DNA of 64,000 nt from Clostridium cibarium (GTDB lineage: Bacteria; Bacillota; Clostridia; Clostridiales; Clostridiaceae), in assembly GCF_014836335.1 (NCBI RefSeq), contig NZ_JACSRA010000013.1, positions 1 through 64,000 on the forward strand. Reading direction: 5' to 3'. The position numbers and the translations under genes are program-made. Positions 38,801-46,696 of the stretch are shown piece by piece (positions within the stretch are counted from its first letter, which is position 1; each line of letters starts with the position of its first letter). Below the pieces are notes generated by a model, which was given only the letters and a program-made list of their open reading frames with translations, was not told the origin of the DNA and made no database searches.

Positions 38801-39517
38801 AATAGAAATGGAAAAGTTATCATCGCATTTTCAGCTGCTGGAACAGGATCAGAATATTGTGTAGGAATGCTAACAGCAGATGAAAACAGTAATTTAATGG
38901 ACAAAAATGCTTGGGCAAAAACGCAATACCCAATATTGACAACTGAAGATTTGAATAGAGAATATGGTCCTGGACACTGTACATTTACAGTAGATGAAAA
39001 AGGTAATGATATTTTAGTTTATCATGCAAGATCCTATGCAGAAATAAATGGAGACCCATTAAATGATCCTAATAGAAGCACAAGGATTTTAAGAGTTCAT
39101 TGGAATAGTGATGGAACTCCAAATTTAAGAATGTCTAATAAAGATATTCTAAATGATAAATTTAAGACTATTACAGCAACAATAAATGTAGCTAAGAAAG
39201 AAAAGACTATTACAAGCATTGCCAAAACAGATTTAACCACAACAGTAGGAAAAAATGTTAATTTACCAAAATGCGTGAATGTAAATTATAATGATGGAAC
39301 AAATGAACCGCTTGAAGTATTATGGAATGAATATAATAAAGATTTAATAAATAAACCTGGTAAATTTGAAGTTGAAGGAAATGTTCAAGGAACAGAAATT
39401 AAAGCTATAGCTGAAATTACAGTTTTAAAGCAAGATATTCCAGACCCATCACTTTTTGATATTATTAAGAATTTTTTTGACAAGATATTAGATTGGTTGA
39501 AAAAGATATTTAATTAG
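35894..39517 (+). CDS. secreted multidomain enzyme with two GH43 catalytic modules
   Basis: A 1207-residue exported protein. It has a signal peptide (about residues 1-36), a LamG/concanavalin-like module (about 45-250) and two atrophied bacterial Ig-like repeats (about 255-430). The first GH43 module (about 430-705) has Asp479 in HIRDPF and Glu629 in CEGPT. An Ig-like linker (about 710-770) precedes the second GH43 module (about 770-1090, Asp781 in RADPY, Glu964 in NEGPT). A final Ig-like domain and a hydrophobic amphipathic tail close the protein. Both GH43 modules keep their catalytic acids. GH43 enzymes are mostly arabinofuranosidases, arabinanases or xylosidases; the arabinose regulon nearby favours arabinose release. 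GGAGGG supports the start at 35894. Confidence 0.85.
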   Translation: MKRIKIKKLYKRTAFVVIASMIFSIMPEGFIAKADSKDSENHLKLHYDFSQKDGNIVNDISNNGNNGQLLGGATYVDDIGDGALQLDGVNGYVKLPDNITKGLTDFTISTTYEIDSVSQWSRLFDFGSGVDNYMFYTPTSNQSTSRIAFSKNSKEAYYNTTRLVNDTNSWRNLTLVMSKGNLTIYDNGDEILNKQVNINLNDLGNTTRNFIGKSQYDGILSKYTDPYFKGKIADFKIYDTALDKENVKELSSGLEEDLLNTDVKKLSLNNTEVSEDITLPLAGEHGSKVTWISSNNDVITSEGKVTRQAVDTKVKLTATVTRGNLTATKNFDIIVLAPNQKEDIKKDFNELSVGLVTVATEDLYLKTATKYGSTVSWKSSDTSLIEDNGKVHRPEKGEGNQNATLTATIKNDEYTMSKDFNIKVLEEYSAYIMAYFTGEQTEISDSLHLAYSYDGVNWTPLNNNKGILFPKTGTKHIRDPFLFRKQDGSFGLLATNNWNDNKIYTWNSNDMINYSDENLVTMNSDGQHTWAPECIYDKKNGQYRIFWSGNVIYSNTTKDFKTMSEPKEYFNPGYSVIDATVVENNDSYYMIYKDETNSGKSIKVAKSNSLEPGSFNVITNNFITDAKCEGPTIVKSLNSKDWYVLYDRYYEGKWGAVKNTNLDNEADWKALSDTEFTVPKGARHGSTVKVTEAELDNLKNKLGKVTNTGVEDINITTKEGVKPELPKQVKMKYSDGSTDDMNVNWENIDERKYKSEGSFEVKGTVPNLYEYSNPLIQQRADPYIYKHSDGYYYFTATVPEYDKIVLRRAKTIEGLKDAEEVKIWTKHATGEMGSHIWAPELHYIDGRWYMYFAAGAAEDVWAIKPYVLECNGDNPIDGTWTEKGVVQKATENNSVVNAFSNFSLDATTFEINGQRYLVWAQKDSAGNSNLYMDKMVNPYTIEGNPILLTKPEYGWETIRFNVNEGPTVINRNGKVIIAFSAAGTGSEYCVGMLTADENSNLMDKNAWAKTQYPILTTEDLNREYGPGHCTFTVDEKGNDILVYHARSYAEINGDPLNDPNRSTRILRVHWNSDGTPNLRMSNKDILNDKFKTITATINVAKKEKTITSIAKTDLTTTVGKNVNLPKCVNVNYNDGTNEPLEVLWNEYNKDLINKPGKFEVEGNVQGTEIKAIAEITVLKQDIPDPSLFDIIKNFFDKILDWLKKIFN

Positions 39518-39528
39518 GTTTATAAGGG

Positions 39529-39563
39529 CTTTTGTACTAAATAATTAATTCAAAGCCCTTTCA
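39529..39563. terminator. terminator after the double GH43 gene
   Basis: AAGGGCTTT pairs with AAAGCCCTT across a long loop and is followed by a T-rich tail on the plus strand. It lies between convergent genes. Confidence 0.65.
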
Positions 39564-39583
39564 ATTATACCCTTTAAATCTCT

Positions 39584-39823
39584 CTAACTCTCAAATAGTT
39601 CTCTTAAATATTCTTGATACTCTTTGCTATTTTCCCTACTAATATTGAAATACTCATTTATATTTAAGAACTCTTCTTTTCCCATATAATCTGCCACTTC
39701 TTGATACTGCATGAATGCTCTTAAACTGCTTTTATATACTTGTACTATATACTCACGATTTAAAGGTGATAATTCATTTTCAAATTCTTTAAATGTTAAA
39801 TTTAATATATCTGATGTTTTCAT
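39584..39823 (-). CDS. small hypothetical protein
   Basis: A 79-residue, acidic, helix-rich protein with no membrane segment or motif that I recognise. AAGAGG precedes its ATG at a normal distance, and codon use resembles its neighbours, so it is probably real. It stands alone between the convergent GH43 gene and the divergent alpha/beta hydrolase unit. A possible tiny leader reading frame lies just upstream (see findings). No function can be assigned. Confidence 0.55.
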   Translation of the reverse strand: MKTSDILNLTFKEFENELSPLNREYIVQVYKSSLRAFMQYQEVADYMGKEEFLNINEYFNISRENSKEYQEYLRELFES

Positions 39824-40169
39824 ATATCCTCTTAAACCTGACCCCTTAGCATAAAGCTTAATAGCCCTATTTCTATCAAAGGCTGGCTTTTCCTCCTATA
39901 TTATTCATTTCTCTTTTTTTATTTTTTAATTTAGAAAAGCTTATACCCTCAGCTTTCCTAAATTAAAAATTTCTCTCTAAAAATATCTCTTTTCTCCAAA
40001 CCCGTCTTCAACCAAATTGAAATTTTTTAACCCGTTATACATATCTCACATCATAATTATATTCAATTTAATTGAAGTGGTCAAGAAAATTTATGGAAAA
40101 ACATATATTGTTTAAAATTATTCTTGTATAATATACTTGAAGATACTTAAAAAATAGGAGGTTTATTTC
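39824..40169. promoter_or_regulatory. 346-bp divergent intergenic region before the hydrolase-kinase unit
   Basis: This region holds a hairpin of unclear role (AATTTAG...CTAAATT, about 39930-39966). It also has a perfect 15-base palindrome, TTCAATT-T-AATTGAA (40062-40076), and a related imperfect element around 40007-40022. The AT-rich stretch before 40145 must contain the promoter of the hydrolase gene. The palindromes are plausible operators, but nothing in the sequence identifies the binding protein. Confidence 0.4.
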
Positions 40170-41156
40170 TTGAGAAAATTAATATCTAATCTAGGAGATC
40201 ACTACGGATTATATGATTTACATAAAGATTATAGTAAAACAGATCAATTTTTTTATAATGAAAAAGAAGTTATTGAACTTAATAGTGATGATTCAAAAGT
40301 TTATTTTGAACCCAAGCTACCAAAAATAGAATTTGAAAACAGTTTTGAAGAAAATAATTACATACATGGAAAATTAAATTTCTTAAGTCAAGTCAGCAAT
40401 GAGGAATGTAATAAAGATGCAATATTTTATTATGATTTGTGCAAGTGCAAGAATGAAGATAAAGAAAATGTTAATGTTATTATGATTCACGGATGGAGAA
40501 CAAGCAAACTGGATAAACTAGAAAATTTGTTTTTAAAAGATTTCATCGAGAATAATTATAATATTTATAGATATGTATTACCATATCACTTAGACAGATC
40601 CCCTAATACGTCATCTTTTAGTGGAGAATATTTCTTTAGTGCTAATGTAAATAAAACTATAAAATCAATTCAACAATCTGTTAATGATATTAGAGCATTG
40701 ATCAAATTTATAAAAAATAATAAAAAAGGAAAAATTATTTTAATGGGCTTATCCTTAGGAGGGTTAGTTACAAATTTAGTATCTGAATTTGAAAAAGAAA
40801 TTGATTTATTAATTTCTTTATTTTACGCAAATGATTTATCTTTTGTAACTTTTAAAAGCATACCTGGAAAATTTATAAAACAAGATTTTCATAATCATGA
40901 TTTTCATATTAACTTACTAAGTGAATCTTGGAAAGTTATAAATCCTGGTATAAGAAAACCATTAATAAGTTTAGATAAAATATTTTTGGCTTCTGGTATA
41001 TATGACAAATATGTTTTAGAAGAAGATACAAGATCCCTTTGGGAAAATTGGGGGAAACCAAAAAGGCATTTGTTTAAATGCGGACATTCAGGAATAGTTT
41101 TATATAAAAACAAGATAAGAAAAGAAACTTTAGCATTTATAAAGGAAAGGTTATAA
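40170..41156 (+). CDS. alpha/beta hydrolase of unknown substrate
   Basis: A 328-residue cytoplasmic protein with an alpha/beta hydrolase core starting near MIHGWRTSK. The probable triad is Ser195 in GLSLGG, Asp279 in GIYDKY and His306 in CGHSG. The first 130 residues are a non-catalytic extension. A TTG start is indicated by AGGAGG eight bases upstream; no ATG lies nearby. The gene is separated by three bases from a histidine kinase gene and is followed by a response regulator. It may therefore make or destroy a signal for that kinase. That link is inference from position only. Confidence 0.72.
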   Translation: MRKLISNLGDHYGLYDLHKDYSKTDQFFYNEKEVIELNSDDSKVYFEPKLPKIEFENSFEENNYIHGKLNFLSQVSNEECNKDAIFYYDLCKCKNEDKENVNVIMIHGWRTSKLDKLENLFLKDFIENNYNIYRYVLPYHLDRSPNTSSFSGEYFFSANVNKTIKSIQQSVNDIRALIKFIKNNKKGKIILMGLSLGGLVTNLVSEFEKEIDLLISLFYANDLSFVTFKSIPGKFIKQDFHNHDFHINLLSESWKVINPGIRKPLISLDKIFLASGIYDKYVLEEDTRSLWENWGKPKRHLFKCGHSGIVLYKNKIRKETLAFIKERL

Positions 41157-41159
41157 ACT

Positions 41160-42974
41160 ATGGTATTTACTGTATTATCCATTTGGATAGCAGCATTAGT
41201 AGCTATTATAAAAGATAGTAAAACAGAATCAACAATATGGTTAAGTGCTTTTTTATTCACGTTAGGAATTGGTGGATTTTCTGTAATTATTAAAGAAAAT
41301 TATTTTGTTGATAATTTCCTTATTACTGAAAGTGGAATGAATAAAATATATTTTTTTAATGCCTTAGCTTCAGCTATTTCTCACAATCTTGTTCCATACT
41401 TCTCTTTGCTATATGGTATATCTTATACCAGTATTTCAAAGAAGTATAAAAAAATACTCTATAGTTTACTACTTATACCTCCAATTTTATGCTTTATATT
41501 TTTACCGTTAAAAAGTAACTATTTGAAAACACCTGAAGAAATTATTTTATATTTTAGAATAATTTCTATATGGATTGTACCATACATGACAACCTCAGTT
41601 GTCTTACTGATGTATTCTTTTCTTAAAGAAAAATCAAGGTTCATGAAACGGTATAAGGTTTTAAATATAATAATTATTATTCCTGCTATTATATATATAA
41701 TTTTATTTAATATCATTTTTAGAGCTTTAGGGATAGATGAAAATTGGAGATACTGCAGTGTATTAGTTCCTATTCTTTTTTTAGGATTTATTTTCTTTGC
41801 ATATAAAAACGGTGTTTTTGGAGTTAGATTTAAATTTGATAAATACAATTTTGCATTTGAAAATATAAGTGATTTTATATCTGATTCCTTTATTGTATTA
41901 GATAAAGAACTTTTTATTGTAAGAACTAATTCATTATTTGTTAAAAACTTCCTATACGATATAGATAAGAAATATGAAAAATTCGAAACTTTACTTAAAG
42001 ACAGTAAAATATTTAATTATGAAAAAGAAATAATAAACTTAATAAATGAATCAAAAGATAAAGCTAAAATGATAAAAATATCTGTAAATAACAAAAATAA
42101 TATAGAGTATTTTGAAATACAAGCCAACCCTGTAAAAATACAAAAAGAATTTTTTGGAACAATGCTCTTATTTAAGGATATAACAACTCATGAAAGAAAC
42201 TTAGAGCTTATAAAAGAAAACCATATCCAATTAATTGAAAAGGAAAGACTTAGATCTTTAAGTCAACTTATAGGTGGAGTCGCACATAATTTAAAAACTC
42301 CTTTAATGAGTATTGGTGGCGGCAATGCCATTATTAAGAGAAATATAGATAAAATATATGAGTATACTAAAGAAAATTGTTCTCATAGTAATGATGATGT
42401 TTATATAGAAAAACTAATAAATGAAATTAATAATTGGCAAAATAGAAATAAGGAATATTTGCTTTATATGACAGATATAATGAATGCAATAAAAGGTCAA
42501 TTGAAAGAAGTTGATGAAAACTCTAATGATATAAGCTTTACAATCAAAGAAGTCATTAATAGAATTACTTTACTTATGACATTTGAAATAAAAAAGCATA
42601 AATACGAATTTATTAAGGAAGTAGAAATTGATGAGTCAATAAAAATTAATGGTGAAATTAATAATATTATTCAAGTATTAAATAATATTATTAATAATGC
42701 AATGGAAGCAAGTACAGAAAATAAACTAATAATATTAAAGGTTTATCAAGAAGCTGATAGCATAATATTTTCTGTTAAAAATTTAGGCGAGAAAATCCCT
42801 GACGATATACAAGAAAAACTGTTTAAAAAAATGGTCACTACTAAAGGTAAAAATGGAACTGGATTAGGCTTATACATATCACAATCAATTATAAAAGGAA
42901 GTTTTAATGGTAGTATATATTTTAATAGTACTGATAATGAAACTATCTTTTACATAAAGATACCAATTAATTAA
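41160..42974 (+). CDS. membrane sensor histidine kinase
   Basis: A 604-residue kinase. The first 225 residues form about seven hydrophobic segments without a large extracellular loop, so the ligand may be membrane-permeable or bound within the helices. A PAS-like region (about 235-345) follows. The phosphoacceptor is His376 in GGVAHNLKTPL. The C-terminal ATPase has the N-box INNAMEAS and the G-rich GTGLGLYISQSII; the usual DxG of the G1 box reads KNLGEK. The start follows the hydrolase stop by three bases, with GGAAAGG inside the hydrolase end, suggesting coupled translation. Confidence 0.85.
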   Translation: MVFTVLSIWIAALVAIIKDSKTESTIWLSAFLFTLGIGGFSVIIKENYFVDNFLITESGMNKIYFFNALASAISHNLVPYFSLLYGISYTSISKKYKKILYSLLLIPPILCFIFLPLKSNYLKTPEEIILYFRIISIWIVPYMTTSVVLLMYSFLKEKSRFMKRYKVLNIIIIIPAIIYIILFNIIFRALGIDENWRYCSVLVPILFLGFIFFAYKNGVFGVRFKFDKYNFAFENISDFISDSFIVLDKELFIVRTNSLFVKNFLYDIDKKYEKFETLLKDSKIFNYEKEIINLINESKDKAKMIKISVNNKNNIEYFEIQANPVKIQKEFFGTMLLFKDITTHERNLELIKENHIQLIEKERLRSLSQLIGGVAHNLKTPLMSIGGGNAIIKRNIDKIYEYTKENCSHSNDDVYIEKLINEINNWQNRNKEYLLYMTDIMNAIKGQLKEVDENSNDISFTIKEVINRITLLMTFEIKKHKYEFIKEVEIDESIKINGEINNIIQVLNNIINNAMEASTENKLIILKVYQEADSIIFSVKNLGEKIPDDIQEKLFKKMVTTKGKNGTGLGLYISQSIIKGSFNGSIYFNSTDNETIFYIKIPIN

Positions 42975-43000
42975 AACCAAATTTAAGGAGTATGAGATAA

Positions 43001-43606
43001 ATGAGTAAGGAAAAAATAAATATAATTATTATAGATGATGATTTAGGTATAGTTGAATCATTAAAAAGTTTTCTTGAGGAAGAATGCAATGTTGAAGGTT
43101 TTACAGACTCTGTGGAAGGATTAGCCAGACTTCAAGAAAAAAGCTTTGATTTACTTATTTTAGATTATTACATAGACAAGCTTAATGGTGCTGATATAGT
43201 AAAAGAGATACGAAAATTTAATAATAACATCTATATTTTAATTTTAACAGGATACTCTGAATCAGTTCCTGGTTTAACATCACTTGAAAACCTAGATATT
43301 CAAAATTACTGTGAAAAAACTGCTGATTTTGATAAAATCCTTATACAGATTAAAAGTATAATTAAATCTATTAAATTTTTTAAAGATCAAGATACAACAG
43401 GGGGAAGGTTAAAGCAATTAAGAAAAGTAAATCGATTAAGCCAAGAAGATGTTGCAAAATATTTAGGAGTTCAAATATCTTCAATCTCTCAATATGAATC
43501 AAATCTTGTACTACCACCAACACAAAATATTTTAAAGTTAGCAAAGTTATTTAATGTTACAACAGATTTTATACTTTGCTACGAACTAGATATAAGAAAA
43601 AATTAA
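43001..43606 (+). CDS. response regulator with an XRE-type DNA-binding domain
   Basis: A 201-residue protein with an N-terminal receiver domain. Acidic residues Asp12-14, phosphoacceptor Asp55 in LLILDYY, Thr in LTGYSE and Lys in CEKTADF are all present. The C-terminal domain (about 136-195) is a Cro/C1-type helix-turn-helix, RLKQLRKVNRLSQEDVAKYLGVQISSISQYE, written here in two parts: RLKQLRKVNRLSQEDVAKYL and GVQISSISQYE. Receiver-XRE fusions are uncommon compared with OmpR, NarL or LytTR outputs. AAGGAG precedes the start, and the gap to the kinase is 26 bases, so the two form a two-component pair. Confidence 0.88.
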   Translation: MSKEKINIIIIDDDLGIVESLKSFLEEECNVEGFTDSVEGLARLQEKSFDLLILDYYIDKLNGADIVKEIRKFNNNIYILILTGYSESVPGLTSLENLDIQNYCEKTADFDKILIQIKSIIKSIKFFKDQDTTGGRLKQLRKVNRLSQEDVAKYLGVQISSISQYESNLVLPPTQNILKLAKLFNVTTDFILCYELDIRKN

Positions 43607-43627
43607 TTTAAAGCTTTTAATATTATT

Positions 43628-43677
43628 TAGGGACATTAGAAAGATTTATCTTTACATAAATCATTCTACTGTCCCTA
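43628..43677. terminator. terminator after the two-component unit
   Basis: An interrupted stem pairs TAGGGACA with TGTCCCTA (one offset base) and AGATTTAT with ATAAATC. It lies between the convergent response regulator and phosphatase genes. Confidence 0.65.
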
Positions 43678-43720
43678 CATTATTAATATTTTTACGACTA
43701 ACAGGTATCTTTATATTTAA

Positions 43721-44254
43721 CTATTTCTTATATAAATATAATCTACCATTCTTAGGTTTTCTTACATTTTCTCCAACAAATCCTCTTCTTTTAAGTTCTT
43801 TTTGTAACATATTCATAAAGAAACCATGGCAAACAATTAATATGTTCCTATCCCCTTCATTCTCTATACTGTCTAAAAATTCATTTACTCGCCTTATAGT
43901 ATCTTTCTTAGTTTCTATTTGAGATTTATGATTAAAAAGCCACCCAAGCCTTCCACTAACACACCAAAATACATAAGGTAGTTTTATATTAGTTTTGCAT
44001 ATTGGTGCTATTGGAACTTCTCTTAACAGAGGAGTTCTTGTTATTTCACTTCTGAAAATAGCTTTAGAAGTTTTTATAGCTCTTGATAAATCACTTGAAA
44101 AGCATTTGTGCCATTTTATATTTCCTATTTCAAATTTATTTTCTATAACATCACTATCATCATACTGTTTTATCCATTTATTAAAATCATCTGATGTCAT
44201 AAACATCTTTGTGTAACAATCAACTTTAAAATGTCTAACTAACCCTATATTCAT
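43721..44254 (-). CDS. histidine phosphatase-family protein
   Basis: A 177-residue protein of the phosphoglycerate mutase-like superfamily. It starts MNIGLVRHFKVD with the phosphohistidine motif LVRH. The second catalytic histidine lies in ILIVCHGFFMN. CFSSDLSRAIKTS is the conserved phosphate-pocket block. An upstream start at 44278 would add eight residues; GGGGGAAAG before ATG 44254 fits better. It appears monocistronic. The substrate is not predictable: such proteins act on sugar phosphates, nucleotides or proteins. Confidence 0.82.
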   Translation of the reverse strand: MNIGLVRHFKVDCYTKMFMTSDDFNKWIKQYDDSDVIENKFEIGNIKWHKCFSSDLSRAIKTSKAIFRSEITRTPLLREVPIAPICKTNIKLPYVFWCVSGRLGWLFNHKSQIETKKDTIRRVNEFLDSIENEGDRNILIVCHGFFMNMLQKELKRRGFVGENVRKPKNGRLYLYKK

Positions 44255-44332
44255 CTTTCCCCCAGTATCTACTCTCATATTAATTAAACTTATTTTATCT
44301 ATGCTACAATACTTTTAGCTTAAATGATTTTT

Positions 44333-44428
44333 TTATTCTGCATACGCTGAAACAAGGTGTCTTGCTAAAATACACTTTTCCTCATCCGTAATAAAATTCT
44401 TAGCAATTGATACTTCTGCATATGGCAT
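44333..44428 (-). pseudogene. truncated 4-oxalocrotonate tautomerase-like fragment
   Basis: A strong AAGGGAGAG site precedes an ATG that encodes 31 residues beginning MPYAEVSIAKNF and continuing TDEEKCILARHLVSAYAE, then a stop. The N-terminal proline and the following beta-alpha unit resemble the first half of 4-oxalocrotonate tautomerases, which are normally about 60 residues. I found no continuation in another frame downstream. It is probably a decayed remnant, though a functional micro-protein cannot be excluded. Confidence 0.5.
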
Positions 44429-44712
44429 ATATTCTCTCCCTTTCTTTTCATTAATTTTATTATATATAATTTTTCTATTACTTCTCTTCCCTTTACAGCC
44501 TCTGTTTTCATATAAAGCTCCTTCTTCAAGCCTCGCTATATATGTAAAATTATTTAATATACTACAATTACGCACTACATTATACTCCAACTATGCTCCA
44601 GATACAAATTTATCAAAATAAAAAGATATATAGAAGTCACTATATCTCTTAGCCAATTATTACATCATAGTTATTAAATTATTTTAGTTGCTTTATTTTA
44701 CAATTCTTTAAA

Positions 44713-46011
44713 CTACTTTAAAGAATCTAGCCTAGCATAAGATAAACTCTTCCCTTTATAAATACTCATTATGATTCCAATAGCAGACATCTGAGTTATT
44801 GTTCTTGAACCACCGTAGCTTATAAAAGGCAAAGTGACACTGACAATTGGAGCAAAGCCTAGTATCATCAGTATATTCCATATAAATTCCATGGCGAATA
44901 TGCACATAAACCCCCATATTAAAAATCTTCCATAAATATCTTTTACCTCTTTTGCTGCAATGACCATACGGGCTATGAATACAAGAACCAGTATTATAAG
45001 GGTAATGCCTGCTATCCATCCAAATGTATAGATTATGTATGTAAGAACAAGGTCACTATCTACTATGGGAAGACCTCTTTTAGGGAAAGTGAACCCATTA
45101 CCCTTAAATCCTACAGATGCCAATAACTTTTTTATTTGAATATATAAGTATCCTGCGTTTGTTGGATCACTTTCAGGATTTGTAAAAATTAGTATCCTTT
45201 TTAGTTGGTAAGGTGCAGAAAGAACTATAAGGCCCCCCCCTGTAATCAATGTCCCTATAACAGAAAGCAAGTATGCCAGCTTGACCTTTGATATAAACAT
45301 GAACATTATAAATACAACTAAATAAACCATAATTTCCATAGACACTTTAAGCATAATATATAAGCTAACAGGTATAAGGAGCATTAAAGTTAAATATACG
45401 TAGCCTTTTACACTCTTCAAATCTAAACTTCTTATTAGCTTTGAAAGTGAGATAACGTATAAAAATAAGCTCAGTTCAGTAGTATTAACGCTTAATGGTC
45501 CTAATGTCAGCCAGGTTTCCCTTCCATACACAGGAGCTGCAAATAAATGTTGTAACAATAATATCACTGAAATTCCAATAAAAATTTTCGCAGGATACTT
45601 CTCTAATTTTTTATAGTCAAAAAAATACACTCCCAAGATAGATATGTATCCAATTATGTTAAATGTTACATTCTTGGAAAGACTACCACTATAAGGAACA
45701 ACTTCATTAGCTAACATATGATAAGTAGTAACCAACCCCAGCAGAGAAAATAAAACAGTTATAATCAATATAGTCCATTCCGGTGTAGCCTTATGACTTT
45801 GATTCAGCTGCTTTCCAATTATTTCAGCCTGTCCCATTTCAACGAGTGCCTTCTTTGATGCTTCTTCCTCATTCATTCCTTCAAGCATCAGATCTTCAGT
45901 CTTTTCCTCTATGTGATTTAAAAACTCTATCCTTATTTCTTTGTGAGCTTTTTTAAATTTTACATAGCTACAAATTTCTTTTATATATTCTTCAACCTTA
46001 GAATTTACCAT
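44713..46011 (-). CDS. SEDS (FtsW/RodA/SpoVE-type) membrane protein with N-terminal HAAS domain
   Basis: A 432-residue protein. Residues 1-75 form a soluble helical domain (VEEYIKEICSYVKFKKAHKE, EEEASKKALVEMG) of the HAAS/permease-prefix type found next to PadR regulators. The remainder has about ten membrane helices, with ending blocks FAPIVSVTLPFISYGGSR that match FtsW/RodA glycan polymerases. Its start (ATG 46011) overlaps the padR stop, so translation is coupled. The coding strand has eight consecutive G residues (45233-45240) in an AT-rich gene. Whether it polymerises peptidoglycan is not shown. Confidence 0.8.
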   Translation of the reverse strand: MVNSKVEEYIKEICSYVKFKKAHKEIRIEFLNHIEEKTEDLMLEGMNEEEASKKALVEMGQAEIIGKQLNQSHKATPEWTILIITVLFSLLGLVTTYHMLANEVVPYSGSLSKNVTFNIIGYISILGVYFFDYKKLEKYPAKIFIGISVILLLQHLFAAPVYGRETWLTLGPLSVNTTELSLFLYVISLSKLIRSLDLKSVKGYVYLTLMLLIPVSLYIMLKVSMEIMVYLVVFIMFMFISKVKLAYLLSVIGTLITGGGLIVLSAPYQLKRILIFTNPESDPTNAGYLYIQIKKLLASVGFKGNGFTFPKRGLPIVDSDLVLTYIIYTFGWIAGITLIILVLVFIARMVIAAKEVKDIYGRFLIWGFMCIFAMEFIWNILMILGFAPIVSVTLPFISYGGSRTITQMSAIGIIMSIYKGKSLSYARLDSLK

Positions 46012-46349
46012 CCCAATACAGCCCCTTCCCATATCACTTTATCCACTGCAGAGCGAAAGATCTTCCACTCCTTTTGCTTTTCCTTCGCATATTCTCTTCC
46101 GTTCTTAGTAATCTTATAATATTTTCTTTTCCTTCCCCCATCAGTTTTAGTCCAGTAACATTCAACCATTCCCTCAGCTTCCAAGGAATGAAGTATAGGG
46201 TACAAAGTTCCTTCCTTAAGTGTGAACACACCTTCTGATTTCACTTCCATTTCCTTTATCATCTCATAGCCATACATAGGCCTTTGGTCAAGAAGTGATA
46301 GTATCAAAATCACAGTACTTCCCTTCAAAAGCTCTTTGTTTATTGCCAT
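46005..46349 (-). CDS. PadR-family transcriptional regulator
   Basis: A 114-residue PadR protein with the winged-helix segment PMYGYEMIKEMEVKSEGVFTLKEGTLYPILH, given here in short form: LKEGTLYPILHSLE is the recognition region. The start at 46349 has GGAGGTGAG upstream; the longer reading to 46418 lacks a site and runs through an operator-like region. It overlaps the SEDS-HAAS gene by a few bases. PadR regulators typically repress the membrane-protein gene they are paired with. Confidence 0.88.
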   Translation of the reverse strand: MAINKELLKGSTVILILSLLDQRPMYGYEMIKEMEVKSEGVFTLKEGTLYPILHSLEAEGMVECYWTKTDGGRKRKYYKITKNGREYAKEKQKEWKIFRSAVDKVIWEGAVLGW

Positions 46350-46369
46350 AGGCTCACCTCCAATTACAA

Positions 46370-46403
46370 TACATAGATTTATTATGTATCGGTTATCTAT
46401 GTA
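46370..46403. promoter_or_regulatory. probable PadR operator
   Basis: TACATA-N7-TATGTA (46370-46388) is followed by another TATGTA half at 46398-46403. The first and last arms also form a larger inverted repeat, TACATAGAT/ATCTATGTA. Repeated ATGT/ACAT halves are usual for PadR sites, and the position just upstream of the padR start supports autorepression. Confidence 0.55.
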
Positions 46404-46580
46404 TAAGTATAATTCCATTTTATGTTATAGTCAATATAATAATCCAACCTTGAATAAAAGATAAAGTAATAAATCAATTCAGATATGGCGCATCCTATTC
46501 TACAACTTTGAGTTATTTTCATTATATAAATAACATTGTATAACTTTCATATATCCCTAAATAAAATATCTATTATATAA

Positions 46581-46660
46581 CAAAAACAGCCTAAACAATA
46601 CTGTCTAAGCTATTTATACTAATCATCAAATAAGTTGTCGTTATATTCTTTTTAATGTCC
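46581..46660 (-). repeat. terminator plus degenerate ABC-F 3'-end copy (unit D)
   Basis: About 80 bp that align with 48451-48530 at roughly 75-80% by eye. The left part is a terminator on the minus strand (stem 46585-46614). The right part resembles the last codons and stop of the ABC-F gene (TGG ACA TTA AAA ... TAA). It lies directly after the GNAT gene. Confidence 0.6.
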
Positions 46661-46696
46661 AACAAAGACTCCATAACATGTGTAGTTTTCATATAC

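Noticed and set aside
38336..38904. Overlapping minus-strand frames inside the second GH43 module
   Set aside because: Low-complexity, hydrophobic translations opposite a catalytic domain; no start signals.
39930..39966. Hairpin that might be a terminator or riboswitch
   Set aside because: No T-run follows it on either strand, and I could not match it to a known riboswitch consensus.
46034..46231. Second frame inside the PadR gene
   Set aside because: It is out of frame with the clear PadR protein and shows no motif.
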